NCBI RefSeq assembly: GCF_001905125.1
Contig: NZ_LWLE01000033.1
Coordinates: forward strand, 307,234-371,233
Reading direction: 5' to 3'
Length of the DNA: 64,000 nucleotides
DNA from: Streptomyces sp. TSRI0281
GTDB taxonomy: Bacteria > Actinomycetota > Actinomycetes > Streptomycetales > Streptomycetaceae
A program made the position numbers and the translations under genes. Each line of letters opens with the position of its first letter. Position 1 is the stretch's first letter. The notes beneath the pieces were generated by a model. It had not been told where the DNA came from. It did no database searches and worked only from the letters and a program-made list of their open reading frames with translations. Of the stretch, positions 15,710-24,679 are shown in pieces.

Positions 15710-15752
15710 CATGGCTGTGCCCCGTGCCGTCGAGGCGCGGGGCACAGCCATG
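15710..15752 (+). terminator. terminator of the MFS exporter
   Basis: A perfect 15-bp inverted repeat (CATGGCTGTGCCCCG at 15710-15724 with 15738-15752), 13-nt loop able to add 3 more pairs, 28 nt after the stop codon. Confidence 0.8.
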
Positions 15753-15849
15753 TCCACGACCCGCCGCCGGCGGCTGCGTGACCTTGCTGGGCCTCGGGGC
15801 GCGGGCGACAATGTCCCCACGTGGGGTGTGGACAACGGGGGAATCACTC

Positions 15850-16065
15850 ATGACGGAACTACTGGTGCTCTTCGGCGGGTTGACGACATTGGCCGTCGTG
15901 CTGATCGTGAAGCTGCTCGTCAGGTCCCGGCGCCGTACGGAGAATTTCGACGGCCTGGAGATCGAGCGTCAGCACCGGGAGGGAATCCGGCACATCAAGG
16001 CAGCCAATCGCTCGTCGTCGGTCCACAACCGGTTCTTCGACGGCGGCCGCGAGACACATCGGTGA
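15850..16065 (+). CDS. small single-TM protein
   Basis: 71 aa. One N-terminal membrane helix (LLVLFGGLTTLAVVLIVKLLV) then a basic and His-rich cytosolic tail (RSRRRTENFDGLEIERQHREGIRH). No family recognised. ATG 15850 follows GGGGGAATC. Similar short membrane proteins are common in streptomycetes; it could be a membrane adaptor, but nothing shows this. Its gene sits alone between a terminator and the structured leader of the methyltransferase. Confidence 0.6.
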   Translation: MTELLVLFGGLTTLAVVLIVKLLVRSRRRTENFDGLEIERQHREGIRHIKAANRSSSVHNRFFDGGRETHR

Positions 16066-16112
16066 CAGGTACACCGGTGACAGCGGCATATCGGTGACAG
16101 CGGCATACCGTG
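16059..16112. repeat. short tandem repeat at the gene end
   Basis: Three to four imperfect copies of a 16-17 bp unit (CGGTGACAGCGGCATAT) span the stop codon of the small membrane protein gene and the following spacer. Confidence 0.6.
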
Positions 16113-16379
16113 ACAAGGGCCGCTGACGAACGCCCCTGGCAGGGCCCGTGACCTGCGCCGGAGAGCCGGCACATGGCTCCGGCGGGCCGCGAGAACACGC
16201 GCTCGACTGGGGTAGTGTGACCCATCCCCGCACGGGGACCGCCCCGACAAGGGGGCCGACCGAGGAGGTGAGACCCATTACCGCTGGATCAGGCTGGGTG
16301 CTCACCTCTCACGATCGCGTCGTCCCACCGGCATAAGCGATCGCGGAGCGCCCATCGGCTTCCCGAAAGGCTCCGCTTC
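16066..16379 (+). other. 314-bp non-coding leader region before the methyltransferase
   Basis: Contains the tandem repeat above, a short CGCCGGAG/CTCCGGCG stem around 16156-16184, a small CCCCGCACGGGG hairpin near 16229, and the uORF/stem-loop described separately. No longer conserved-looking reading frame was seen. A TAGTGT -10-like hexamer occurs near 16214 without a good -35. Confidence 0.4.
16264..16311 (+). promoter_or_regulatory. stem-loop with a 22-codon upstream ORF (candidate attenuator)
   Basis: GAGGAGG is followed at once by GTG (16268) and 22 codons ending in TAA (16334-16336), encoding a peptide that begins VRPITAGSGW. GAGGTGAG-ACCC (from about 16265) pairs with GGGTG-CTCACCTC (ending near 16311), a 12-bp stem with one bulge and a 19-nt loop. 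The stem would hide the ribosome site of the uORF. This layout, 44 bp before the methyltransferase start, is like translation-attenuation leaders; function is inferred. Confidence 0.4.
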
Positions 16380-17168
16380 ATGTCGGTCTTCTCTTCGCAG
16401 TCCTTGCTCTCCTCGATCGCCACCACGCTCCGTACCGCCGGCTGCGTCTTCGCCGAGGACGAGGCCGGACTCCTCATCTCCACCGCCGAATCCCCGGCCG
16501 CCCTCTCCGCGATGGTCGAACGCCGGGTCGCCGGGTTCCCTCTCGAACACGTCCTGGGCTGGGCCGAGTTCTGCGGCCGGCGCATCGCCGTGGACCTCGG
16601 TGTCTTCGTGCCCCGCCGCCGTACCGAGTTCCTGGTCCGGCAGGCCGTTGCCCTCGCGCCCGCGCAAGCGGTCGTCGTCGACCTCTGCTGCGGATCGGGT
16701 GCGCTCGGCACCGCGCTGGCCGCGACCCTGGACCGGGTCGAACTGCACGCCGCCGATGTCGAACCCGCGGCCGTACGGTGTGCCCGGCGCAATGTGGGCG
16801 GCCTCGGGCAGGTCTACGAGGGGGACCTCTTCGCCCCGCTGCCCGGCTCGCTGCGGGGCCGGGTCGACATCCTGCTCGCCAATGTCCCCTACGTACCGAC
16901 GGACGACGTCGAACTGCTGCCCGCCGAGGCGCGCATCCATGAGCCGAGGGTCGCGCTCGACGGCGGCGGGGACGGACTCGATGTCATGCGCCGGGTGGCG
17001 GCCGAGGCGCCGCGGTGGCTGGCCCCCGGCGGCAGTCTGCTGGTCGAGACGAGCGAGCGGCAGGCGGCGCGGGCGGCGGAGACCGTGGGCGGCAGCGGAC
17101 TGATCCCGCGCCTGGTGACCTCCGAGGAGCTGTACGCCACCGTCGTCATCGGGACCCTGCCCGGGTGA
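16380..17168 (+). CDS. PrmC-related N5-glutamine methyltransferase (putative)
   Basis: 262 aa. An N-terminal helical domain of about 80 residues precedes a class I SAM-binding core (VVDLCCGSGALGTAL near residue 100) and the catalytic-loop position LLANVPYVPTDD. PrmC/HemK enzymes have NPPY here; NVPY is a substitution at the first proline, as in a PrmC-related subfamily, so the target may not be release factors. It shows the usual downstream RVALDGGGDGL motif. ATG 16380 has GAAAGG at 9 nt. The structured leader upstream suggests translational or antibiotic-linked control. Confidence 0.8.
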   Translation: MSVFSSQSLLSSIATTLRTAGCVFAEDEAGLLISTAESPAALSAMVERRVAGFPLEHVLGWAEFCGRRIAVDLGVFVPRRRTEFLVRQAVALAPAQAVVVDLCCGSGALGTALAATLDRVELHAADVEPAAVRCARRNVGGLGQVYEGDLFAPLPGSLRGRVDILLANVPYVPTDDVELLPAEARIHEPRVALDGGGDGLDVMRRVAAEAPRWLAPGGSLLVETSERQAARAAETVGGSGLIPRLVTSEELYATVVIGTLPG

Positions 17169-17262
17169 TCCGGGACCCTGCCCGGGTGGGGTCGCCTCCG
17201 CGCAGGGAAGGGGCCGCACCCGGGCGGGGCGGGGCGGTGCGGTGCAGGGGAGGACGTGGGTG

Positions 17263-17778
17263 TCAGCCGAACTGCCACCGCGTCTGGCTGAACGGCTCGC
17301 CCTTGCCGAAGCCGAAGGCCGTGCGCGGGGCCACCGCGAACACGTCCGCGCGCCCGGACTCCCCGTTGACGAACGCCCCGTCGCTCACCTCGAAGTGCCA
17401 GTCACCGCCGTACTTCGCCTCCCACGCCTCGGCCAGCGAGCCCAGCCTGCTCTCGTCCGTCACCCGCTCCGCCCGGCCCTCGACGACCACGTCGAAGCCG
17501 GTGTCCAGCGTGTTGGCGCCGGTCGTCAGGACGACCTCCGGATTGGCGAGCAGATTGCGCGCCTTGCGCTCGGTGGGACCCGTACAGAAATGCAGCGCAC
17601 CGTCCCACCAGACCCCGATCAGCGGTGTGACGTGCGGGCGGCCGTCCGGGCGGACCGTGGACAGCCAGTACAGCCGTGCCGCGTCCAGCAGGGCCACCCC
17701 CTCCTGCCAGGGACGGGCCGTGGCATCTTTGCTGCTGAACCGGGCGTCCAGCTCGGTCACCGGGGTGTTCGGCGGCAT
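17263..17778 (-). CDS. pyridoxamine 5'-phosphate oxidase family protein
   Basis: 171 aa with the split-barrel FMN/F420-binding fold: LYWLSTVRPDGRPHVTPLIGVWWDG, then NLLANPEVVLTTG and a long beta-rich C-terminus. Members use FMN or F420 to reduce or oxidise small molecules; the cofactor cannot be decided here. ATG 17778 has GGGAGGAACC just upstream. An ATG at 17790 lies on the other side of this site and is not used. It is divergent from glnE (122-bp gap). Confidence 0.85.
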   Translation of the reverse strand: MPPNTPVTELDARFSSKDATARPWQEGVALLDAARLYWLSTVRPDGRPHVTPLIGVWWDGALHFCTGPTERKARNLLANPEVVLTTGANTLDTGFDVVVEGRAERVTDESRLGSLAEAWEAKYGGDWHFEVSDGAFVNGESGRADVFAVAPRTAFGFGKGEPFSQTRWQFG

Positions 17779-17900
17779 GGTTCCTCCCATATTTCTTCCT
17801 CGGTATGCGGACTGCGCCCCGGCTCCGGATTCATCGGTGCGGGACAACCCTTAGGCTCGAACCGGTGTGATTCTCAGGGTCGGCGGGCAGGAGAGCGCGG

Positions 17901-20894
17901 ATGTCAACGGTGCCGGGGCGCAGAAGCAGTACGTTCACCCGACTGCTGCGGCACGGATTCACCGACCCGTCCGCCGCCGAACAGATGCTGGACCTGGACG
18001 CCCTCTCCTCCGTACGGTCCGATCCGGTCCTGCTGGAAGCGCTCGGCGCGACCGCCGACCCCGATCTCGCGCTGCGCGGCCTCGTACGGCTGGCCGAGGC
18101 GGAGGAGGCCGACGAACGGCAGGTCCTGCTCGACACCCTGGTCACCGCCAAGCCCCTGCGGGACCGGCTGCTCGGCGTTCTCGGCGCCTCGGAGGCGCTG
18201 GGGGACCATCTGGCGCGGCATCCGCGGGACTGGCAGGCACTCGTCACGTACGAGGCCGTGGATCTGCACCCCGGGGTCGCCGAGTTCGAGCAGGGGCTCG
18301 CCGACGCCGTCGACCCGGACTCGCTGCGCGTCTCCTACCGCCGGTGCCTGCTGGGGATAGCGGCCCGCGACGTGTGCGGGACGACCGACCTGGCCGAGAC
18401 CGCCGCCGAGCTGGCCGACCTGGCGACCGCGACACTGCGGGCGGCGCTCGCCATGGCCCGTACATCCGCGCCCGCCGACGCCGCGCAGTGCCGGCTCGCC
18501 GTCATCGCGATGGGCAAATGCGGCGGACACGAACTGAACTACGTCTCCGACGTCGACGTGATCTTCGTGGCCGAGCCGCTCGGCGGGGCCGACGAGAACG
18601 GGGCCGTGCAGGCCGCCGTCCGGCTCGCCGCCCACCTGATGCGGATCTGCTCCGACACCACCGTCGAGGGCACCATCTGGCCCGTCGACGCCAACCTCCG
18701 CCCCGAGGGCCGCAACGGGCCGCTGGTGCGGACCCTGTCCTCGCACCTCGCGTACTACCAGCGCTGGGCCAAGACCTGGGAGTTCCAGGCGCTGCTGAAG
18801 GCCCGGCCCGTCGCCGGGGACCCGGAGCTCGGCGCGGAGTACGTCGAGGCCGTCTCCCCGCTCGTGTGGCAGGCCGCGGACCGGGAGAACTTCGTCCCCG
18901 ACGTACAGAAGATGCGGCGCCGCGTCGTGGACAACATCCCGGCCGACCGGGTGGAGCGGGAGCTCAAGCTCGGCCCCGGTGGACTGCGGGACGTGGAGTT
19001 CGCCGTGCAGCTGCTCCAGCTGGTGCACGGACGCAGCGACGCCGGCCTGCACAGCGGTACGACGCTGGAGGCGCTGCGGGCGCTCGCCGAGGGCGGGTAC
19101 GTGGGCCGCGCGGACGCCGCGCAGCTCGACGAGGCGTACCGCTTCCTGCGCTCCATGGAACACCGCATCCAGCTCTACCGGCTGCGCCGTACCCACCTGG
19201 TCCCCGAGGACCCGGCGGACCTGCGGCGGCTCGGCCGCTCCCTGGGGATGCGCACGGATCCGGTGGCCGAGCTGAACAAGGCGTGGAAGCGGCACGCCTC
19301 CGTCGTACGGCGGCTGCACGAGAAGCTGTTCTACCGGCCGCTGCTGGACGCCGTCGCCCAGCTGGCGCCCGGCGAGTCCCGGCTCAGCGCGAAGGCGGCC
19401 GGAACCCGGCTCGAAGCCCTCGGGTACGCGGACCCGGCCGCCGCGCTGCGGCACCTGGAAGCGCTGTCGTCCGGGGTGTCGCGCAAGGCGGCCATCCAGC
19501 GCACGCTGCTGCCGGTGCTGCTCAGCTGGTTCGCGGACTCCGCCGACCCGGACGCCGGACTCCTCGGCTTCCGCAAGGTGTCCGACGCGCTCGGCAAGAC
19601 CCCGTGGTATCTGCGGCTCCTGCGCGACGAGGGGGCGGCGGCGGAGAACCTCGCCCGGGTCCTGTCGGCCGGCCGCCTCGCCCCCGACCTGCTGCTGCGG
19701 GCCCCGGAGGCCGTCTCGATCCTCGGCGACCCGGAGGGGCTGAAACCGCGCACCCGGAACAACCTGGAGCAGGAGGTACTGGCCGCGGTCGGCCGGGCCG
19801 GGGGCGCCGAGTCCGCGGTGGCCGTGGTCCGTGGCGTACGGCGGCGGGAGCTGTTCCGTACGACGGCGGCGGACATCATCGGCTCCTACGGCACCGAGGA
19901 GAGCCCCGCCGAGGCCGATCACGGCGCCCTCGTCGACCGGGTCGGCTCCGCGGTCACCGATCTGAACGCCGCCACGCTCTCCGGCGCGCTGCGCGCCGCC
20001 GTACGCGAACAGTGGGGCGACACCCTGCCGACCAGGTTCGCCGTCATCGGGATGGGCCGCTTCGGCGGTCACGAGCTGAACTACGGCTCCGACGCCGACG
20101 TCCTGTTCGTCCACGCGCCGCGCGAGGGCGTCGGCGACGAGGAGGCGAGCCGGGTGGCCAACACGGTGGTCACCGAGATGCGCAGACTGCTCCAGCTGCC
20201 CACGGCGGACCCGCCGCTCCTGATCGACGCGGATCTGCGGCCCGAGGGCAAGAGCGGTCCGCTGGTGCGCACCCTGAAGTCGTACGAGGCGTACTACCGG
20301 CGCTGGGGACTGGTGTGGGAGAGCCAGGCCCTGCTGCGGGCCGAGCCGATGGCGGGCGACGCGGAGCTGGGGCGCAGCTTCGTCGACCTGATCGATCCGC
20401 TGCGGTATCCCAGGGAGGGCCTGGGGGAGGACGCGGTCCGTGAGATCCGCCGCCTCAAGGCCCGGATGGAGTCCGAGCGCATGCCGCGCGGCGCCGACCC
20501 GACGCTCCACACCAAACTGGGGCGCGGCGGGCTGAGCGATGTCGAGTGGACGGTGCAGCTGCTGCAGATGCAGCACGGCTGGTCGGTGCCCGGACTGCGC
20601 ACGACCCGTACCCGTGAGGCGCTGGCCGCGGCGTGCGCGGCGGAGCTGATCCCGGCCGAGGAGGCCCGGACCCTGGACGACGCGTGGGTGCTGGCGACCC
20701 GGGTGCGCAACGCGGTGATGCTGGTACGGGGGCGGCCCGGCGACACGTTTCCGTCCGACGGGCGGGAGATGACGGCGGTGGGGCGCTACCTGGGGTACGA
20801 GCCCGGACACGTCGGCGACATGCTGGACGACTACCGGCGGATCACGCGCCGGGCGCGGGCGGTGGTGGAGGAGCGGTTCTACGGGGCCGCGTGA
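17901..20894 (+). CDS. glnE: bifunctional glutamine synthetase adenylyltransferase/deadenylylase
   Basis: 997 aa, normal length for actinobacterial GlnE. It adds AMP to, and removes AMP from, a tyrosine of glutamine synthetase I, so adjusting ammonia assimilation. Two nucleotidyltransferase domains are visible: AVIAMGKCGGHELNYVSD (near residue 200) in the N-terminal deadenylylase half and AVIGMGRFGGHELNYGSD (near 715) in the adenylyltransferase half, each followed by the DxD metal pair. Each half also has a repeated GPLVRTL..YYxRW and LGxGGLxDVEW(F) motif. ATG 17901 has GGAGAG at 6 nt. It lies in a window with two other GS genes, though its main target, glnA, is not here. Confidence 0.97.
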   Translation: MSTVPGRRSSTFTRLLRHGFTDPSAAEQMLDLDALSSVRSDPVLLEALGATADPDLALRGLVRLAEAEEADERQVLLDTLVTAKPLRDRLLGVLGASEALGDHLARHPRDWQALVTYEAVDLHPGVAEFEQGLADAVDPDSLRVSYRRCLLGIAARDVCGTTDLAETAAELADLATATLRAALAMARTSAPADAAQCRLAVIAMGKCGGHELNYVSDVDVIFVAEPLGGADENGAVQAAVRLAAHLMRICSDTTVEGTIWPVDANLRPEGRNGPLVRTLSSHLAYYQRWAKTWEFQALLKARPVAGDPELGAEYVEAVSPLVWQAADRENFVPDVQKMRRRVVDNIPADRVERELKLGPGGLRDVEFAVQLLQLVHGRSDAGLHSGTTLEALRALAEGGYVGRADAAQLDEAYRFLRSMEHRIQLYRLRRTHLVPEDPADLRRLGRSLGMRTDPVAELNKAWKRHASVVRRLHEKLFYRPLLDAVAQLAPGESRLSAKAAGTRLEALGYADPAAALRHLEALSSGVSRKAAIQRTLLPVLLSWFADSADPDAGLLGFRKVSDALGKTPWYLRLLRDEGAAAENLARVLSAGRLAPDLLLRAPEAVSILGDPEGLKPRTRNNLEQEVLAAVGRAGGAESAVAVVRGVRRRELFRTTAADIIGSYGTEESPAEADHGALVDRVGSAVTDLNAATLSGALRAAVREQWGDTLPTRFAVIGMGRFGGHELNYGSDADVLFVHAPREGVGDEEASRVANTVVTEMRRLLQLPTADPPLLIDADLRPEGKSGPLVRTLKSYEAYYRRWGLVWESQALLRAEPMAGDAELGRSFVDLIDPLRYPREGLGEDAVREIRRLKARMESERMPRGADPTLHTKLGRGGLSDVEWTVQLLQMQHGWSVPGLRTTRTREALAAACAAELIPAEEARTLDDAWVLATRVRNAVMLVRGRPGDTFPSDGREMTAVGRYLGYEPGHVGDMLDDYRRITRRARAVVEERFYGAA

Positions 20895-20895
20895 C

Positions 20896-20962
20896 GGGTT
20901 CCACGGGCGTGACGGGTTCCACGGGGCCGTGCGACCGGGTTGTGCGGGGCCGTGTGACGGGG
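20896..20962. repeat. short direct repeats after glnE
   Basis: GTGACGGGTTCCACGGG occurs twice in succession and GGGGCCGTG recurs twice more before the PAP2 gene end. No clear terminator stem was found. Confidence 0.5.
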
Positions 20963-20968
20963 GAGCCG

Positions 20969-21898
20969 TCAGCGGCGGCCCGAGGGCTCCGGCACCGGCC
21001 GGCGGTCCCGTGCGGGCACACTCGCCGTCAATCCCGTCAGGTGCCCCCGGCCGGACGGCACCAGCTTCGGCAGCCGGTTCGGCAGCGATCCGTACCAGGC
21101 GTAGGAGACCGCGAAGCCGAAGGCCAGGCAGACCATGCCGCCCACCGCGTCCAGCCAGAAGTGGTTGGCGGTCGCCACGATCACGACCAGGGTGGCCGCC
21201 GGGTAGAGCAGGCCCAGGATGCGCGCCCAGGGCGCGGAGGCCAGCGCGAAGATTGTCAGACCGCACCAGAGCGACCAGCCGATGTGCATGGACGGCATCG
21301 CCGCGTACTGGTTCGACATGTTCTTGAGGTTGCCCGAGGCCATCGAGCCCCAGGTCTGGTGCAGCATCACCGTGTCGATGAAGTTCTCGCCACTCATCAG
21401 ACGGGGAGGCGCCAGCGGATACAGGTAGTAGCCGAGCAGGGCGACCGCCGTGGTCGCGAAAAGCACCAGCCGGGCCGCCGCGTAGCGGCCGGGGTGACGG
21501 CGGAACAGCCAGATGAGCACACCGATGGTGATGACGAAGTGCAGCGTCGCGTAGTAGTAGTTCATCGCGACGATCAGCCATGTCGCCGCATTGACGGCAT
21601 GGTTGACGCTCTCCTCGAAGGCGAGGCCCATCGACTTCTCCACCGACCAGATCCAGTCCGCGTTGCTCAGCGCCGCGGCCTTCTGCTCGGGCACGGCGTT
21701 GCGCACCAGTGAATACAGCCAGTAACTGACCGCGATCAGCAGGATTTCGAACCAGAGACGTGGACGGCGCGGAGACCGCAGTGTGCGGAGCTTCGCGAGT
21801 ACGCTCTTCCGCTCGGCCTCGGGGGACGCCTCGTCCCCATGGGGTGACGTGGTGTCCGCCGACCGGCCTTCCTGTGTTTTCACGTGCGATTCACCCAT
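20969..21898 (-). CDS. PAP2-superfamily membrane protein, IPC-synthase-like
   Basis: 309 aa with a cytosolic N-terminus and about six TM helices. The second part contains the PAP2 phosphatase signatures MPSMHIGWSLWCG and ATANHFWLDAVGG, the His residues of which serve as catalytic pair; the layout with SxxxH and HxxxD matches inositol-phosphorylceramide synthase/AUR1-like bacterial proteins. It probably transfers or hydrolyses phospho-head groups of membrane lipids. The start is uncertain: ATG 21898 is chosen, but GTG at 21883 has a better ribosome site (GGGTGA at 6 nt). It follows malR on the same strand by 76 bp. Confidence 0.82.
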   Translation of the reverse strand: MGESHVKTQEGRSADTTSPHGDEASPEAERKSVLAKLRTLRSPRRPRLWFEILLIAVSYWLYSLVRNAVPEQKAAALSNADWIWSVEKSMGLAFEESVNHAVNAATWLIVAMNYYYATLHFVITIGVLIWLFRRHPGRYAAARLVLFATTAVALLGYYLYPLAPPRLMSGENFIDTVMLHQTWGSMASGNLKNMSNQYAAMPSMHIGWSLWCGLTIFALASAPWARILGLLYPAATLVVIVATANHFWLDAVGGMVCLAFGFAVSYAWYGSLPNRLPKLVPSGRGHLTGLTASVPARDRRPVPEPSGRR

Positions 21899-21974
21899 AG
21901 GCACAGAGTCTGCCAGATACGTCCCCCTCCGCCCGATCATCCTCCGGTCGGGTTCCGGTCGCACATCCTGCACC

Positions 21975-23018
21975 TCAAGGACGAGGGTGGGACCCTGAGA
22001 GGGCTCCGGGTCCCGACGCCGTCGAACCGCGAACCACCAGCTCAGGCATGAAGACGAACTCGCTGTGGGGAGCCGGGGTTCCGCCGATCTCCTCCAGGAG
22101 GGTGCGCACGGCCGCCTGGCCCATCGCCGTCACCGGCTGCCGGATGGTGGTCAGCGGCGGATCGGTGAACGCTATGAGCGGCGAATCGTCGTACCCCACC
22201 ACCGACAGATCGCGCGGCACCTGGCGCGACAGCCGGCGGGCCGCCCGGATCGCGCCAAGAGCCATCATGTCGCTCGCGCACACCACCGCCGTGCACCCGC
22301 GCTCCAGCAGCGCCGACGCGGCGGCCTGACCACCCTCCAGCGTGTACAGAGAGTGCTCGATCAGCTCCTCCACCTCGTCCGGGGCGAGGCCGAGCTGCTC
22401 CCGCATCGTGGCGTGGAACCCCTCGATCTTGCGGAGCACCGGGACGAAGCGCTTCGGGCCGACCGCGAGGCCGATCCGCTGGTGTCCGAGCGCAACCAGG
22501 TGCGTCACCGCGAGCCGCATCGCCGCCCGGTCGTCGGGGGAGATGAAAGGTGCCCGCACCTTGGTCGAGAAGCCGTTGACCAGGACGAAGGGGACGCCCT
22601 TGGCGCGCAGTTGCTCATAGCGCTGCATATCGGCCGAGGTGTCCGCGTGCAGTCCGGAGACGAAGATGATGCCCGCGACGCCGCGGTCGACGAGCATCTC
22701 CGTCAGCTCGTCCTCGGTGGAGCCGCCCGGACTCTGGGTCGCCAGTACCGGTGTGTACCCCTGCCGGGTCAGCGCCTGGCCGATGACCTGGGCCAGCGCC
22801 GGGAAGATGGGGTTGTCCAGCTCGGGCGTGATCAGGCCGACCAGTCCCGCGCTGCGCCTGCGCAGCCGTACGGGACGTTCGTAGCCGAGGACGTCGAGCG
22901 CCGCGAGGACGGATTCGCGGGTGGCCGCCGCTACACCGGGCTTGCCGTTCAGGACTCGGCTGACCGTAGCTTCGCTGACCCCCGCCTGAGTTGCGATGTC
23001 GGCAAGCCGTGCGGTCAT
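21975..23018 (-). CDS. malR: LacI-family repressor of the maltose/maltodextrin genes
   Basis: 347 aa. N-terminal LacI helix-turn-helix and hinge (RLADIATQAGVSEATVSRVLNGKP..., residues 3-60) followed by a periplasmic-binding-protein-like ligand domain ending in PELVVRGSTA. Divergent from malE with 370 bp between. In Streptomyces MalR represses the mal operon and amylases until maltodextrin is present. ATG 23018 is placed directly at the HTH; the longer frame upstream lacks homology. The gene has a close paralogue at 28379-29428. Confidence 0.93.
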   Translation of the reverse strand: MTARLADIATQAGVSEATVSRVLNGKPGVAAATRESVLAALDVLGYERPVRLRRRSAGLVGLITPELDNPIFPALAQVIGQALTRQGYTPVLATQSPGGSTEDELTEMLVDRGVAGIIFVSGLHADTSADMQRYEQLRAKGVPFVLVNGFSTKVRAPFISPDDRAAMRLAVTHLVALGHQRIGLAVGPKRFVPVLRKIEGFHATMREQLGLAPDEVEELIEHSLYTLEGGQAAASALLERGCTAVVCASDMMALGAIRAARRLSRQVPRDLSVVGYDDSPLIAFTDPPLTTIRQPVTAMGQAAVRTLLEEIGGTPAPHSEFVFMPELVVRGSTASGPGALSGSHPRP

Positions 23019-23130
23019 GGAAGGCGACTGTACCGGGCCGGTGTCGGATTGCCCACTGTGCACGGGATTCGGGCGCGAGGCCCCTTCCCGTCCGGTGGTG
23101 ACGGTGCTCGCACGGACGTCCGTAGCAACT

Positions 23131-23150
23131 TCTTGCAAGCTCTTGCGGAC
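23131..23150. promoter_or_regulatory. MalR-type half-sites upstream of malR
   Basis: Two direct copies TCTTGCAAGC and TCTTGCGGAC sit 10 bp apart, one helical turn, in the malR-malE intergenic region 113 bp upstream of malR. The CTTGC core is that of known Streptomyces MalR operators. Confidence 0.6.
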
Positions 23151-23240
23151 CTCCGATGCGGACTGCGATCGGATCGTCGCACTACGGATGCACCGGGTGT
23201 GGCCTGCTCTGCCAGCGGGTAGGGGCTGCCGTCAAGAGGG

Positions 23241-23270
23241 TTGACGGCAACCTTGAGGACACGCGAATGT
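23241..23270 (+). promoter_or_regulatory. malE promoter
   Basis: TTGACG (23241-23246) and GAATGT (23265-23270) are spaced by 18 nt, and the predicted start lies just before the MalR palindrome at 23284. The -35 is a consensus match; the -10 is moderate. Confidence 0.5.
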
Positions 23271-23283
23271 AACGATCGCCGGA

Positions 23284-23306
23284 CCTTGCAGAAATCTTCC
23301 GCAAGG
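23284..23306. promoter_or_regulatory. MalR operator downstream of the malE promoter
   Basis: CCTTGC (23284-23289) and GCAAGG (23301-23306) form an inverted repeat with an 11-nt spacer that holds another CTTCC. It begins 14 nt after the proposed -10, where repressor would block initiation. The 370-bp malR-malE gap holds this site, the half-sites at 23131 and no gene. Confidence 0.65.
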
Positions 23307-23388
23307 TCTTTCGGTCGTCTTTCATCCTTGTTACGTTCACGTCGACCCGGCGCCGCGACGGAGCGGTACGGCAGTTGAAGGAGTTCAG

Positions 23389-24660
23389 ATGCGACGTGGC
23401 ATAACGGCCACCGCCCTGGTCGCGGCCCTGGCGCTCGCGGCGACCGCCTGCGGCAGCGACGACGAGTCCGGCGGGAGCAAGAGCTCGGGCGAGCTCTCCG
23501 GCACGGTGACCTGGTGGGACACCTCGACCGTCGGCAGCGAGGACAAGGTCTTCAAGAAGCTCGCCGAGGGCTTCGAGAAGGAGCACCCCAAGGTCGACGT
23601 CAAGTACGTCAACGTCCCCTTCGGTGAGGCGCAGAACAAGTTCAAGAACGCCGCCCAGGCCGGCGCCGGCGCCCCCGACGTGATCCGCTCCGAGGTCGCC
23701 TGGACCCCCGAGTTCGCGGACCTCGGCTACCTGGCCCCGCTGGACGGCACCTCCGCCCTGAAGAACCAGGACGACTTCCTCAAGCAGGCCGCCGCGTCCA
23801 CCAAGTACAAGGACAAGACGTACGCCGTCCCGCAGGTCATCGACTCCATGGGCGTCTTCTACAACAAGAAGATCTTCAAGGAGGCCGGTGTCGATGTCCC
23901 CACGACCATCGACGACCTGAAGACCGTCTCCAAGAAGATCAAGGACAAGACCGGCAAGACCGGCCTCTACCTCCGCGGCGACGACGCGTACTGGTTCCTG
24001 TCCTTCCTCTACGGCGAGGGCGGCGACCTGGTCGACGCGGGCAACAAGTCCGTCACCGTCGACCAGCCCGAGGGCGTCAAGGCGTTCAAGGTCGTCGAGG
24101 ACCTCGTCGAGTCCGGTGCGGCCAAGACCGACGCCACGGACGGCTGGGAGAACATGCAGTCGTCGTTCAAGGACGGCAAGGTCGCCATGATGATCAACGG
24201 CCCGTGGGCCGTCGCCGACACCCTCGCGGGCAATGAGTTCAAGGACAAGGACAACCTGGGCATCGCCCCGGTCCCGGCCGGTTCCGCCGCTCAGGGTGCC
24301 CCGCAGGGCGGCCACAACCTCGCCGTGTACGCGGGCTCCAAGAACCTCGACGCCTCCTACGCCTTCGTCGAGTACATGACGTCGGTGCAGAGCCAGGCCA
24401 CGACGGCCGGCGAGCTGAACCTGCTGCCGACCCGTACCTCCGCGTACGCCAAGCAGGAGGCCGTGGACAGCGAGATCGTCGGCTTCTTCAAGCCGGTCGT
24501 CGAGACCGCCGTCGAGCGCCCCTGGATCCCGGAGACCGGCAGCCTCTTCGCCCCGCTCGTCACCGAGTACACCAAGGTCCTCACCGGCCAGACCACGCCG
24601 GAGAAGGCGGCCTCCGCGACCGGCGACTCGTACCGCAAGCTCCTCAAGGGCTGGAAGTAA
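23389..24660 (+). CDS. malE: maltose/maltodextrin-binding lipoprotein
   Basis: 423 aa. Signal peptide with lipobox LAATAC near residues 16-21, so the mature protein is lipid-anchored on the outer face of the membrane. The body is a solute-binding protein cluster B fold: TVTWWDTSTVGSEDKVFK, KVDVKYVNVPFGEAQNKF, GAGAPDVIRSEVAWTPEFA. It captures maltodextrins and hands them to MalFG. The second residue and RBS (AGGAG at 23379) support ATG 23389. First gene of the malEFG operon, repressed by MalR. Confidence 0.94.
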   Translation: MRRGITATALVAALALAATACGSDDESGGSKSSGELSGTVTWWDTSTVGSEDKVFKKLAEGFEKEHPKVDVKYVNVPFGEAQNKFKNAAQAGAGAPDVIRSEVAWTPEFADLGYLAPLDGTSALKNQDDFLKQAAASTKYKDKTYAVPQVIDSMGVFYNKKIFKEAGVDVPTTIDDLKTVSKKIKDKTGKTGLYLRGDDAYWFLSFLYGEGGDLVDAGNKSVTVDQPEGVKAFKVVEDLVESGAAKTDATDGWENMQSSFKDGKVAMMINGPWAVADTLAGNEFKDKDNLGIAPVPAGSAAQGAPQGGHNLAVYAGSKNLDASYAFVEYMTSVQSQATTAGELNLLPTRTSAYAKQEAVDSEIVGFFKPVVETAVERPWIPETGSLFAPLVTEYTKVLTGQTTPEKAASATGDSYRKLLKGWK

Positions 24661-24679
24661 CAGGAAGGTTGGCCGACTG

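Noticed and set aside
16280..16315. sequence CTGGATCA...TCACCTC resembling the 16S rRNA 3' end
   Set aside because: Only short pieces match, interrupted by an insertion; no other rRNA sequence nearby.
17904..21581. 1225-aa minus-strand frame opposite glnE
   Set aside because: Antisense frame with biased Arg/Gly/Val composition; glnE is certain on the plus strand.
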